In this document: in pieces, positions 10,733 through 22,600 of the stretch
How positions within the stretch are numbered: position 1 is the stretch's first letter
Layout: each line of letters opens with the position of its first letter
From: Lycorma delicatula
Lineage: Eukaryota > Arthropoda > Insecta > Hemiptera > Fulgoridae
Reading direction: 5' to 3'
Assembly: GCF_047948215.1 (NCBI RefSeq)
Contig: NC_134456.1
Span: 67,172,029 to 67,236,028 of the forward strand
Length of the DNA stretch: 64,000 nt
Translations under genes and position numbers: made by a program
Notes under the pieces: model-generated
Seen by the model: only the letters and a program-made list of their open reading frames with translations
Database searches by the model: none
What the model was told of the DNA's origin: nothing

Positions 10733-13603
10733 TTACTCCGCTTTATCAGATTTTTTTTCTAATTTTTGTTCAAATTTTTCTTCAATTTGAACTGATGGTA
10801 CAAGTGGAGGTTTAAAACCACCATACTCTATACATAACTTTTTTCCTAATCCTCTAGACCTTGAATTCGTTTTTAAATATTCCGTTACGTAATAAGTTTC
10901 CGGTGGATACACGGAATGATACAATTTTTGACTCGGCCGGAATGGTGGGGGTTGTTGTTGATCGTGAATCCTTTTCGGTTGATGATCGGCGTTTTCTTTT
11001 TTAGAATAAACATACAAAGGTTGATATTGTTTGTACGATAAAGGAATTACTTGAGGGTATGGTAAATACTGTGTTCCAGGGAAATTAGATGCTTGCGGAT
11101 GTGGAAGTGCAACTGGTTGTGCTAAAGGAAACGAAGGTTGATATGCTACTGGAACAACTTTTGTTTCTGTTAATGGGTCGTGTACTTTTAGCTGCAATTG
11201 TGTTACTGCTGTTGGATTAGGCAAACGTACTGTATATTCAAAACCACTTAATTTTGAATTGTCAACTGCAGCATTCTCATTTGAATATTGTTCTCTCTGA
11301 TAAGAAATATCCATTTGTTCAGTGACTCCTTGACCTTTTATGTTTGAGAGATCACCGTTTACACGTTGTCCATTTCGATCATCGTAATTGTTGCTACCAC
11401 CTTCCGCTGAATGTATTGTTTCAGTTGTTGCTTCTGAATTTTCTACATACTTCTGATAAGTACTGGAACTTAAGGTGTTTAGATTATTTGCATAAATTGT
11501 ATTAACGGGACCATTTAAATAACCTTGATTATTATTTTCATTTGTGTTAACTTGAAAGTTATTTTCTTCAGAATCTGAATGTGTTATTTCCCTAGACTCT
11601 TGAGAAATACCGGGTTCAATCTTAGTTTCGTCTTTTATTACCTCGACTTTATATTTCTGAGGTATATTTTGCTTTAGTTTCAATCCGAAATCATTATGGT
11701 ATCCGGATATTGCATTTTCAACATTATTGGTATTTCTTAAACCTGAAGGTGCATAGAATTTTGGAACATAACCACCATGATTTATATATGTTGAAAATCC
11801 CATATTTACGCCGGGATCTTGTAAAAATTTTGTGCTTGTTTGACTGTAACTTGAAGAAGCTGGAATATTGTTATAATCATAACCGTTAGGAATTAATGTT
11901 GGACTAGGAGAAGGAATAATATTTTGATATGGTAACTGATAAAAAATTGGTTGTGGTTGTGGTTGTGGTTGTACACCGTACCTATGAAACATTGGGTTAT
12001 ATCTCTGTAAATAAATGTAATACAGATTATTAGGGATCGGTGTTGGTGTGATTGGTATCGGTGTAGTGTGTACATGTAGTAGCTGGGACCCTTCGTTAAT
12101 ACGGCTATTTGATAATTTTTGATACGCCAATAAAACTTGCTGCAAAAATTGTTGCTTATTATGAGCTAAATTTTGTTCCGATTCTGCATTATTTTTACTG
12201 AACTCTACATTTATCGACTGGTGAATCGGTAAGTACGTCCCATGTTGATAAGATGTAGAAGGAATCTTCCTTATTTCGACTTGACCGTTAACTTTATTTT
12301 CATAATTGTTATCCATTATCTCAAACGGTATAGATTTTTGAACATCAATAGTTGTTTTATATACGGACTGTTCTTCAACTGTTTGCTGCTCGACAACCGG
12401 TTCCATTGTTTCTGATATTTTACTACCGTCATAATCACGATCCACCGAGTCTTCCTCCGTTCTTGATGTTGAGGCTGACAATGAGACACCTGCTTGAATG
12501 GGAGCCAAAACTTGATCAGATGAAGTTAACTGAGATGCTTCTTCCCTTGGTGTAACTAATACTGGTTCTGGTGTAGGAGCTGGTGTAGGTGTTATGTCAT
12601 GAGCATTTAATATCGATGACTTTAATCTTCCTTCATCATTATTTTCTGTTTGTGAATTGTTGTAGTGGATGTAAGAATGAATTCGGTTCAGTTGTTCTGG
12701 ATTTAATTCGTCGCTAAAAAGACTTGCTTCAGTTGTTGGACGTAAACGCCCTTCATAATAACCAGAAGATGAGTCACTAGGACGATTTGTAACGATGATC
12801 GGTCCAAACGGTTCTTTTTGTATCGGTGATGTTGTAGTAACAGAATTCTGTTGGTTTTCTCTACCGATTTCATTGAATTCAACTTTCCGTTCATCTTCAG
12901 CTATTAAGAAAGCAGATATCGTTGTTGCACCAGAATCGTGTCCTTGAACCCCAGATAATCTCTTAGCTTCACCGTTAGACGATACGTCAATCGCGGCTTC
13001 ATTGTTTGCTAAGTACGATGTAATTTGAACCGACCCTTTTTGCTCATCCGGTCTTCTACTAAAAGAACGAGAATCAGTACTAGATAACCCCGGTTTATAT
13101 CCAGAATTACCTCCGATAGTAACAACTCTTTGCGTTGTGTCTTGCAATGTTTCATCGACGTAATTTGATGTAACCGTCTGAGGACTTACGAATTTATATT
13201 TTTTCGATTCAAAATTCAAGTAGTTTTGCTGCGGTATTGTTTTTCCATTTAAATCCGATACTGTGGTATATTGAGGTGATGTTAATTTGGTATCTCCGTC
13301 AGGATAATAATCCAAAGTTTGAAGTTGTCCGTTTGAAGTTGTTAAACTTGGAGCTACTACAGACTGAGAGTTTTGTTGAGTAGTAGGAGTTTCAGCTGTT
13401 ATCGTTACAAGGTGTGTCTGTTGTCTCGGGTATGGTGAAGCGGTTGACGGGGAATTAACGTGTAACGTAGAGTCCAATACTTCAGATGCTAGTGAATTTA
13501 ATGAGCCTGGAGGAGTTACTGTATTTGACACTCCTGATGACGGCGATGAGACCTCTTTGTGCGATAGACGTTGTAGAATGTTTGATACCTCCGTCGGTTT
13601 TGC
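10733..13603 (-). CDS. CPR gene, terminal exon
   Basis: This is the last exon: 956 codons, then TAA at 10735-10733. The acceptor is tttacag at 13610-13604, and reading starts AKPTEVSNILQRLSHKEV. The sequence is rich in Ser, Thr, Gln, Asn, Pro and Tyr, with TPTPAPTPEP-like runs, a (Gln-Pro)4 run encoded by a hexanucleotide repeat at about 11948-11974, and a Tyr/Pro-rich stretch near the end. The C-terminus is more ordered in composition: KLCIEYGGFKPPLVPS, then a Lys/Glu-rich tail. The only cysteine I see is in KLCIEY; cuticular proteins usually lack cysteine. The exon is open over its whole length in an AT-rich genome, strong evidence of selection. The region beyond the RR domain may be disordered. 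Confidence 0.9.
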   Translation of the reverse strand, partial: AKPTEVSNILQRLSHKEVSSPSSGVSNTVTPPGSLNSLASEVLDSTLHVNSPSTASPYPRQQTHLVTITAETPTTQQNSQSVVAPSLTTSNGQLQTLDYYPDGDTKLTSPQYTTVSDLNGKTIPQQNYLNFESKKYKFVSPQTVTSNYVDETLQDTTQRVVTIGGNSGYKPGLSSTDSRSFSRRPDEQKGSVQITSYLANNEAAIDVSSNGEAKRLSGVQGHDSGATTISAFLIAEDERKVEFNEIGRENQQNSVTTTSPIQKEPFGPIIVTNRPSDSSSGYYEGRLRPTTEASLFSDELNPEQLNRIHSYIHYNNSQTENNDEGRLKSSILNAHDITPTPAPTPEPVLVTPREEASQLTSSDQVLAPIQAGVSLSASTSRTEEDSVDRDYDGSKISETMEPVVEQQTVEEQSVYKTTIDVQKSIPFEIMDNNYENKVNGQVEIRKIPSTSYQHGTYLPIHQSINVEFSKNNAESEQNLAHNKQQFLQQVLLAYQKLSNSRINEGSQLLHVHTTPIPITPTPIPNNLYYIYLQRYNPMFHRYGVQPQPQPQPIFYQLPYQNIIPSPSPTLIPNGYDYNNIPASSSYSQTSTKFLQDPGVNMGFSTYINHGGYVPKFYAPSGLRNTNNVENAISGYHNDFGLKLKQNIPQKYKVEVIKDETKIEPGISQESREITHSDSEENNFQVNTNENNNQGYLNGPVNTIYANNLNTLSSSTYQKYVENSEATTETIHSAEGGSNNYDDRNGQRVNGDLSNIKGQGVTEQMDISYQREQYSNENAAVDNSKLSGFEYTVRLPNPTAVTQLQLKVHDPLTETKVVPVAYQPSFPLAQPVALPHPQASNFPGTQYLPYPQVIPLSYKQYQPLYVYSKKENADHQPKRIHDQQQPPPFRPSQKLYHSVYPPETYYVTEYLKTNSRSRGLGKKLCIEYGGFKPPLVPSVQIEEKFEQKLEKKSDKAE

Positions 13604-16600
13604 CTGTAAAATTACATGATATTGTTAATTAGGAACAGTATATTAATTAATAAATAAATTAGAAAGAAATTTATTCATTATAACAATTAATAAATAATCT
13701 TAGTTGTATTTTTAGCTATATTTTTCTATTAAATTAAAATGTTCAGAAAAAAATGTTATTCAATTACAGTAGGAGCAATTCTAACGTACCATAAAAGTTT
13801 ATTACCCTTTATTTTTATTATATTTTAAACGGGGCGAACACTTTTACTAGAATACATTTAAAAAATTAAAACTCAAGCCTGCTGAAATCCCCTTTTTTTG
13901 CTTGAGGTAATAAAAGAGTAGTAAAATGACTTTTGGTAGATTCTATACGATGAAAGGATAAATATTTTACGCAGCGGATTTATAACTAAAAATATCAATT
14001 AAACTAATCATATATCAGTAAGTTTTATCTAAAATTTCTAAATATGTCACGCATCTTTACATAAGCGACGTACTTTTTTAATTTTATATGTTATTTGTAA
14101 GATCGTTTCTTCTTATTTAAAAAAATAAAACTAAGTTTTGTTGCCAAAACTGATTTTAATTAATTGAAGGAATTTTCACCACTGATTTTTACACTATTAT
14201 AACCCATCTTCTTAGGTTACTTTATCTAAAATAAATAAAATTCTATTAAATTACTTAATCATAAAGTCTGCATTATTAATGCATCTAAGTACAAATACTG
14301 TGTAATTTATTTCGTTAACATGTAGCTTCATTACCAATCCTCTTTGTTTTAAATGAAGATTCTGCTTCTGATTAAAAAAACTAAACGAATAGATTCTATA
14401 CTCATTATTTTTAGAAATTAGATTAATTAAATAAGTTATTCCACAAGAAATTTCAGAAAGTTAGGGGATAATTAATATTATTCTGAATAAAAAAAAAATA
14501 AATGTCAATTTGCTGTTCCTTATAATCAAATTACAGTAGTAAAAACCATTATCTCTAATGTAACAACTAAGATTATCTGTCCAATTATGCACTATTAGGT
14601 CATTTGTAGAATGTAGAACTGAAATCTTAAGTAGTGCATCGGAGATACGACTGTATTATTCAATAACCTACTGAAATAGTAAGTTTGGAAGTAAAAAAAA
14701 TTCTTCTATTCATGGAGTATGTTCAAGATTTTTCAGCAGGAATAGGTGCAGAGAAAGCAAAGTAAAGGTGTAAAGAAAGCAAAGATCTCAAAAAAAGCAA
14801 GTACATTTGAGATCTTAATTTGTAATGCATTTTCTTTGGTTGAAATATAAAATATTAATACTTCTTTACTGTATATATTTGTTTTTTAAAATATTTATTT
14901 ATCTCTTTGTTTTCTTTTACAACCACCAGACCCGACTTTAAAATGTTTCACTTGAAAACATGGAAAAAATTAGTTGTTCGTTTCATTTCTATAATTCTCG
15001 TATCAGCTGTGCAGTTTATATTTTTTCTTTATTATTTATTTTTGGTTTCTATGAATTATGACGTGTTGAAATAATTATTTTTAGATTTAAGACTCCACTA
15101 CGGAGCTGGTAGTGGAAGGGGTGAGAAAGGCTCTGAAGAGGGACATTGAAGTAAGGCTCACCTCATTGAGACCAGAGTACGGCAACTGCCTGAATGTGAC
15201 AGTTGTCATACCAAATGAGGAGGCTGGCTTGCTCGCTGCGTCGGGCAGTATGGTGATAGGCTGGCACTCTTGTCGTGTTGAGGTCAGAAAGCCAGACCTA
15301 GCCTGCTATAGGTGCTGGGGGCCATACGGCGGTTGAGTGTAGTGAACCTGACCAAAGCAGAGATTGATTACTGCGGCGGTACCAGATTCAGGAAAGTAGG
15401 ATATAGGGAACCAACGAAATGCGTAGATTGTAGAAAGAGTGGCCATCGCAGGGGAGGCCGAGAATGTACGTTCAATAAATGAATTATATCCGACTGAACG
15501 CGAATAGGAGCATGGCAGTCCTTGATCTCGTCTGCAGGAGGGCGGTGAGCAACCATACCAACTTTCTGGCAATCGTGGAACCAAACAGGAGGGTGGTTGC
15601 TGCTGAGGCTTGATTAGTCCTAATACCTGAGGACGATTCAGGTATTCTGGAAGATTCGTGATCAGTCGCGTGACAAGGATTGAAGGCTTTCTGGAGTTAG
15701 AACTCACTAAGTGTTGTTTGTTGTGTTGTTATATATCTCCTAATTGTGGGTTTGAAAGGCTTGAATCTGCCCTGGCGGATCTGGGCCTACGTATAAGGCG
15801 TACGACTTAGCCGATGGTGATCAATGGTGACCTCAATGCTGAATCTCGGGAACTCGGGGAAACAATATTACGAGGTTTTGCTTTGGTCAATTTGCTCGCG
15901 ACCACGGGTATAGTGGTTCTCAGCCTCCAGTTTAAAACCTGGAGGCTGAGAACCACCCATGTATATAGGGAGGGGTTCTGGAACAGTTGTAGACGTAACG
16001 GCGGTCCCTAAGGAGCTTGTGACTAGGGTGATGTACTGGTCGGTTCTCAGTGATGAACTGGCCAGCGATCATAGAGCAATTACGTTCACATTAGCGACTG
16101 ACTGGCCGACTCAGAATGTATGAACTCAGAGATGGAGACCCTCGCTGGCGTAGGCTGAGAGGACTGCAGATGTGGTGGGGAGAATGGCTGAAAATCCAAG
16201 AACGAGGAACCCAGACGAGATTTACGGGATTTCTGCAATAATAGAGGAGATTAGTCGACAAGAATCAGTTCGGGTTTGATAGGCCTATACTGGAGGTCAG
16301 GGGATATTGCGAGTTTAAGGAAGATTGCTTTAGCAGCTAGGAGGAAGCCCAGAGGGCCAGATGGCGGCTACCTGATCGTGTAGAGAGCTTAGAGGCAAGA
16401 ATACCGCGCTGCCAAAAGCAGCCTTTGCTCAGGAATTAAAGCAGAGAAGATGGAGGCCTGAAAGAAATTAGTGGACAGGCTAGAAGCTGATCCTTGGAGA
16501 AGGGCATACCGGGTCGTAATGTAGAGATTTGTTAGGATACTCCCCTGATCTGGACTAGTCAAACATGGAGAGAGAAACGGCGGGTTTTTCCGGGGGTTGA

Positions 16601-19600
16601 TGAGGAGTGGGAGGAGGTCATGTACCAGAATGAAAACAGATTTACTCGGGATGAAATGAGATGGGCGTTGAGGCTCGAAAAGATTACTGAAAACCCGAGC
16701 CCTGGCGGAGTACCTGCTGTATTGGTTTGGGTCTTGGTGGTTTGGATCTCTGGCTCTTATTGGATACATTCAATAGAGCACTTAATGAATGCAGTTTTCC
16801 CCGAGCATGGAAAGAAACCAGACAGGCACTTATACCGAAACCGGGAAGTAGTGATTCTGAGGGGGCCATATTTTGACCGATATGCTTGTTAACCATTCTT
16901 GGCAAAGTGTATGAACGACTATTGGCTGAGAGAAGAAATTTACTCGGCTGAGGATTTTGTTCGTAAATAATTTGGTTTTACCAGTGGTAGGTCCGCCACT
17001 GATGCCATCAGGTGCTTGGTAAAATGGACCAAGGAGCGGGCAAACGGTTTCTGGCATTGACGTAGGATTCTGCTTCCTATTAGACATCATGATCGCATCC
17101 CATGGTCGATGGTGCTGGAGTCGCTAAGGACCAGGAGGGTAAGTGAGTACTTAATTAGCATGGTGAACAATTATCTCCATGAAAGAAGAATAAAAGTCAA
17201 AACTGAAGAAGGAGAAGAGAAGGGGAGTTTTGGATGTGGGGAGGGGTTTCGCAAAGATCGGTCCTCGGACGCTCCTTTGGAACTTTGTGTATGATGGACT
17301 GCTGCAGATGGCACTTCCAGCCGATGTACAACTAGTAGGGTATGCCGATGATTTGGCTTTACTCGTGGCTTGAAAGACGGAGACTGAGGTAGAAGATTCT
17401 GCTAGTTGGATTGTCGAAAGGGTTGCTAGATGACTCTAGGGAGAGGGGATTGAGCTTGGCCCTGAAAAAGACTCAGGTGATTGCGATGGTCGGCCGCAGG
17501 TGGATAAGACAAATAAATATAAAAGTTAATGGCGTTGTAGTGGCTACCTTCAGGTCTGCCAAGTACCTGGGATCAGTAGGGTGTTTTTAATGTGCACTTG
17601 GCTGAAGTAAAAAATCGCGCGGAGAGTACACTAAGGATTTTGAAGAAATTGATGACGAGTACCAGAGGACCAAGAGCCAGTAAGCGAAGCTCAGTCCTCT
17701 CTGCGGTCGCTTCTATTCTCCTTTAGGTCGTCCTGGCTTGACAAGAGGCATTACAGAAGAGAAGGAATAGGGATAGGTTCTCCTCAATTCAGAGGAGGGC
17801 ATTAATCAATGTCACGTCGGCCTATAGGACGATTGCTAGTGATGCGGAAGGGGGTTGTATCACCGATACTATTTATATCGAGAAAACTGTTGAGGATTTA
17901 CAATGGTATGAACAGAGAACACGCTGAAAGATTACTCTTGGTGGAATGGTAGACAGCTTGGAAGGGATCACCTAAGAGTATGTGGACGAGGCATCTCATA
18001 AGCAAGTTGACACCTCGGGGCATCCTGCTGACTCCCATGGCACCGCCGGATCCGTCCGGAGGGTGCAATTTTGAAGAGAGCCGATTTGGAAGGCGGGAGT
18101 CCCCTAGGCGTAGATACTGCCCGATATCGATAAAGAAGAACATATAGTCTATCAATGCCGGAGGTGGGGTCGAGTGCGTAGAAAACTTGAGTTACATGAG
18201 CTGACCTCGGAGTCCACCATAGACTTGAGGAGTCCACCATAGATGCTGCGAGGTGAACGAGAGTGGAACCTGGTTTCCAAACTAGTGGCTATCATCCTAC
18301 AAACCAGTAGAGAACAGGGGCAAAACCTTGGCGCGGGAGGATGAGATAAGTGAGCGAGAAGCTCTGCGAAACAGATGAAGATGTAGAGTGGGTGGGGGTG
18401 ACAGACAGCCCTCTGCGGAGCCGTTGTTTGTCCGCGCTTGCGTGGATGGGCGGCGGTGATGATACACGGGTACTCTGGATTGCCCGAATTCGAAGGCACC
18501 TCCCGAGGCTGTGTAATGCTTAATTGCCTGTCCAGCTCCGGCGGATGAATGTGGGTGAGGTGGTTAGGTTTAGTCGGTAGGGTGCAGACATACATTCGCC
18601 TTTAATAAAATCTAGAACCTGTTGTGAGCCTGACACTGCTCCCTTCGGGGGCGTACATAAATGGTATTCCACCACCTCACCTTGAAAAAAAAACAAGATT
18701 TAGGAGACTGGACTTGAAATTCCATATTGGACTTTTAAGATTACTTGTAACTAACTTTTTCTGTGAATTACTTATATTTGGATTACTTATATCATGTGCT
18801 TTTTATCAAGAAACTTACTTATGGCTCAACTGGGGAGCCTATTGTAATTATACTAGGTAACCAAAACCAAGATGATTTTACTAAAAGAAGTAATATACAT
18901 AACCCAAATACCAACGCTAAAAAATAATTTTTAACACCATAAGTTATTAATAATGGAATAGCAACATAATTGTTATTAAAATTATATTGAAATGATACAG
19001 GTGATTAGATTAAAAATAAATAAGAAAAAGGTAATTTAAATGTATATAAATATGAATATTTGTACAAAAATGGTAATCTAATTTTTTTTAAAAATAAATC
19101 AAGTACGGAGATGTATTTTTACATTTTGTCAGAATTAATTAGATTCATAGTACAATCTACTCAGTTCTGGACGTTTTTAAGATTAAGATTTCCTGATTTA
19201 TTCATTTCGGTGAATGCATCTAGGAAGCAAAGTATTAAGAAGATATACTAACTTTATTGATTCATTCTTTATTATTATTTTTTTTTAAATTTAAAACACA
19301 TTTTCATATTATTATGGTAGCACTTGAAATATAAAAAAAATTGCGTACATCAAGAAAATTAAACTGAAATTTTAAATTTAACAGCCGTATTAGTTTTTCA
19401 TGTTCTCATGTATAAAAGGAATTATATTTTCCTTCTTAATGAAAAGTGAAGCCAAAATGACAAAGCTCTTTTACTACTTCTCTACTGATTTAAACAAAAT
19501 ACTCTGTTTATATTGAGTGTTTACATCTTACGTAAATATTTTAGATTTATATTTAACATAATCTTTATTTTAATTATCAAAAAAGGAATAATACAGCTTT

Positions 19601-22600
19601 TACTTTGTTTACAAAAAACAGCCTTACTGATTACTTATTCAGTTATATGGAAGAATTTTACAACGTATTGCGGTTTTTTAAAGTTAATTTTTATTCTTCC
19701 GATACTGAAAATTTTTTTTTAAATTCAGTGTTTTGCAAAATTCATGCAAAACTGAAAATTGAACGACCTCTAAAAAATGCATTATTCATCGAAAAATAGA
19801 GAGTGGGTAAGAAAAATAAAAATATTTCCTTATATTTTACTGTTTAAGCGGATTCATTGATTTGAATAGTAGTATTAAATTGAAACGTATTTGTATTCGT
19901 AGTAAAATATTTAGCAAAATTATATATTTTTTTAATTTTTGGATTAGGACAGGCTTCTTTTTCAGAATCAGATGGTCCGAGAAACGAGTCGCGGCCAGTT
20001 ATTCTGGAACTCTTCTACCAATACACAGATCGTGTTCATTATAATCTTAAATCTGAAATTACAGCAAATATAACGTTTATAGAAACTTTGCTAATAAGAA
20101 GGCAAAACATATGACAATGTATTGAAAGGATACGTAACCAAAAAAATGTGCTGCTGTTGCAAATAATTAATTAAATATATACAAATTTCAACTTCCATTA
20201 AGCTCATTTCTGTTATTTTGTAAACGAAGCAATAGAATTAATACAATTTGGAACTAAAGTCAAACGTTTCTTTTATGTTGCAACGGGTTGTTTCTCAGAC
20301 ACTATTTAAATTGATCAATAGATGTTTCTGTTATGTATTTAAACGATTAAATTTTGATGTTATTTAAAAGTACAGATTAAGATTAAAAAAAAAAAACATA
20401 AATCTTTTAGTTTCTGTTTCTTAAAGAATCAAGAGGTTTACGTAGTCAAAGCCATTGAAAGGATTAACTCTACTTTGTGTTTTCGATTTTTATTTAGTCA
20501 AGTGGTTTTATTTCTATACTTTTAACTCATTTAATCACATTTATGTAGTAAAACCGTATTATAAGATTATATAAAGTTGTTATCGGATAATGGGTTGAAC
20601 GATTACTTATTTTTTCAGTACAGTAATCATTGTTTAAGTTTTTTTATAAAATCATAGTTATTCATTTAAAATAATTGCTGGTTGAAATTAAAGTAAACAT
20701 GTAAACTTGAAAAGGTAATAAATTACCAGTAGCAAACTAATTATAAAATAGTGCAATATAAATAATGGCCTGATTATTCTTTAAACTATTCGTTTAAAAG
20801 CTGTTGTGAGAAGCAATTAATACATAAGACCTTTTGTCAGAAATTTAGAAACACTGACTATACATTTACGTAATTCAAGTTGGATAAATTTAATGCTCAT
20901 TCAGTCAACAATTTTAAGAGAATTTAAATTGAACACTTTTACACTCGTTGCGGACGTCGACGATTTGGTGATGCTCGTTGATGGCTTCACAGAAGATGAA
21001 GGAAAAGGTGAATAGGGCCATAAGACAGAAAAACATGTGAACAACGACAAGGGGGATAGGACTCTCTTTACAAAAACGTAACTAGCAGTTGTGGTAGGCC
21101 GACTTAAGATTAGAAGAATTCGATTACGATCGATGGGGGTTAGACTAGAAACAACGTCCTTTGTGAAATATCTCGAAGTATGAAGGGATCAAAATGGGCT
21201 ATATAACCGACACCTCTTTGAAGTATGCAGTAGAACGGAGCGGATTTTTAACGCTCTGAGAAGCCTGATGGGCGCCAAGTGGAGACCCAGAGCAGCTAGG
21301 CTATTGATGATAGCAGCAACTTCTATATTATTGTATGCAGTGCCAGCCTGTTTTTCGATACTAAACAGGAAGAGAAGTGTGATGATAATGACATCACTGC
21401 AGAAACGAATGAATTTAATGATCGTGGCGGCGTTCCGAACGGTATCGGCAGATGCGACGGGAGTCCTGGCCGGGGTACCGCCAATCCAGTTACGGGCTAC
21501 CCAAATGAAATGGATCTATGAAGGCATGGACAGGGAAAATGTCACCGATCTTTTGCTACAGGAAGGTCAAGAGAAGTGGGACGACGCTTCAACTGGGCCG
21601 TGGATAAAGATGCTTATTTTTGAGATACGACCGTGGCTGGGGAGGAAACACGGCGACGTGAGGTACTACCTGCCACATTCCTCTTCGGTCACGGAGGATT
21701 TAGTGTATACTTACACAGGTTTAGAAGAAGGGAGCTCCCAAGTTGTCTGTTTTGCGATCAAGAGGACACTCCCTGTCACATTGTTTTTGAATGTGCACGT
21801 TGGGAGGATCTAAAAGCAATATATAAATGAGATTATCCCGGAAACTACAACAAAGTATATGCTGACAGGTAAAGAGGGATGGCTGACAATAGAGAGATTC
21901 GTGCCAGATGTTATAAGACCAAAGGAAGTAGATTTCAAGAAGTGGGAGGAGTTACTTTAAGAAAAAAAACATAACGACCGACACCCGGCAGTTGGGCAGG
22001 GCCCGGGAACGGCATAGCGGGACCCGGTGTCTCTGGCCTTAGCGGTTAGAGGCAGAGACAAGGTAAAAATAAGAAAAAAATACGGAACCGGTGAGCAGAT
22101 AGATGATCTACCATGCCCACCGTACTGCCGGTAGGTAGGGAGGCTCATTAGAGTCGCAAGGACACTCCCCTGAGCTGAATAATACTTGATTGTTGAGCCT
22201 TCCCAGGGGAGCAGAACAAACACAAAAAAAAAAAATTAAAAACTGACTATTTTTCAATTTTGCATTTTAATCGCAGAATTTAGTTTCTAATAATTATTAC
22301 TATAATGCTAAAATTATGTATCTAAGAACATTAGAAAATCTGAAACAGAAATGCTTGATGTCACATTAGTTTTCCACAGTATTATTGGGTGGAAACAATT
22401 TTATTCCATTTTTTTATTTTAAATTTTTTAACAAGTTGGTCCAAATTTAATTTAATATTTTTATCCATGTCGGAACGGATATGTTATATGCATTTGGGGT
22501 AAAAGGTTGTGTGTGTTTGTTTATGTCTGTTACCATATTCCTCAAAAACTAATGAACGATTTCGATGCGGTTTTTTGCATTACATCGGTATCACTTCATT

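Larger units (their letters stand above)
15083..18709 (+). mobile_element. R1-like LINE, long but decayed (copy 2)
   Basis: This is the longest R1-type copy, antisense to the cuticle gene and within its intron. It starts inside ORF1 and ends in a short A tail at about 18685-18695. Flanking sequences AGATTTAAGACT (15083-15094) and AGATTTAGGAGACT (18696-18709) look like a diverged target duplication. Order: ORF1 C-terminus with zinc knuckles (15100-15480), endonuclease remnants (15500-16300), reverse transcriptase remnants (16600-17500), C-terminal region and 3' untranslated sequence. GC content is far above the surroundings. Many stops and frameshifts make it non-functional. Confidence 0.88.
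20940..22240 (+). mobile_element. R1-like LINE, 5'-truncated (copy 3)
   Basis: The third R1-type copy, on the same strand as the others and antisense to the host gene. It begins abruptly within the reverse transcriptase at VADVDDLVMLV, the degraded catalytic motif, and runs to an A-rich tail at about 22224-22238. Its 3' untranslated region shares the words AAGGACACTCC and ACTTGATTGT with copy 1. No clean target duplication was found. Confidence 0.88.

Noticed and set aside
12352..12555. Plus-strand frame opposite the cuticle exon
   Set aside because: A shadow of the minus-strand coding sequence.
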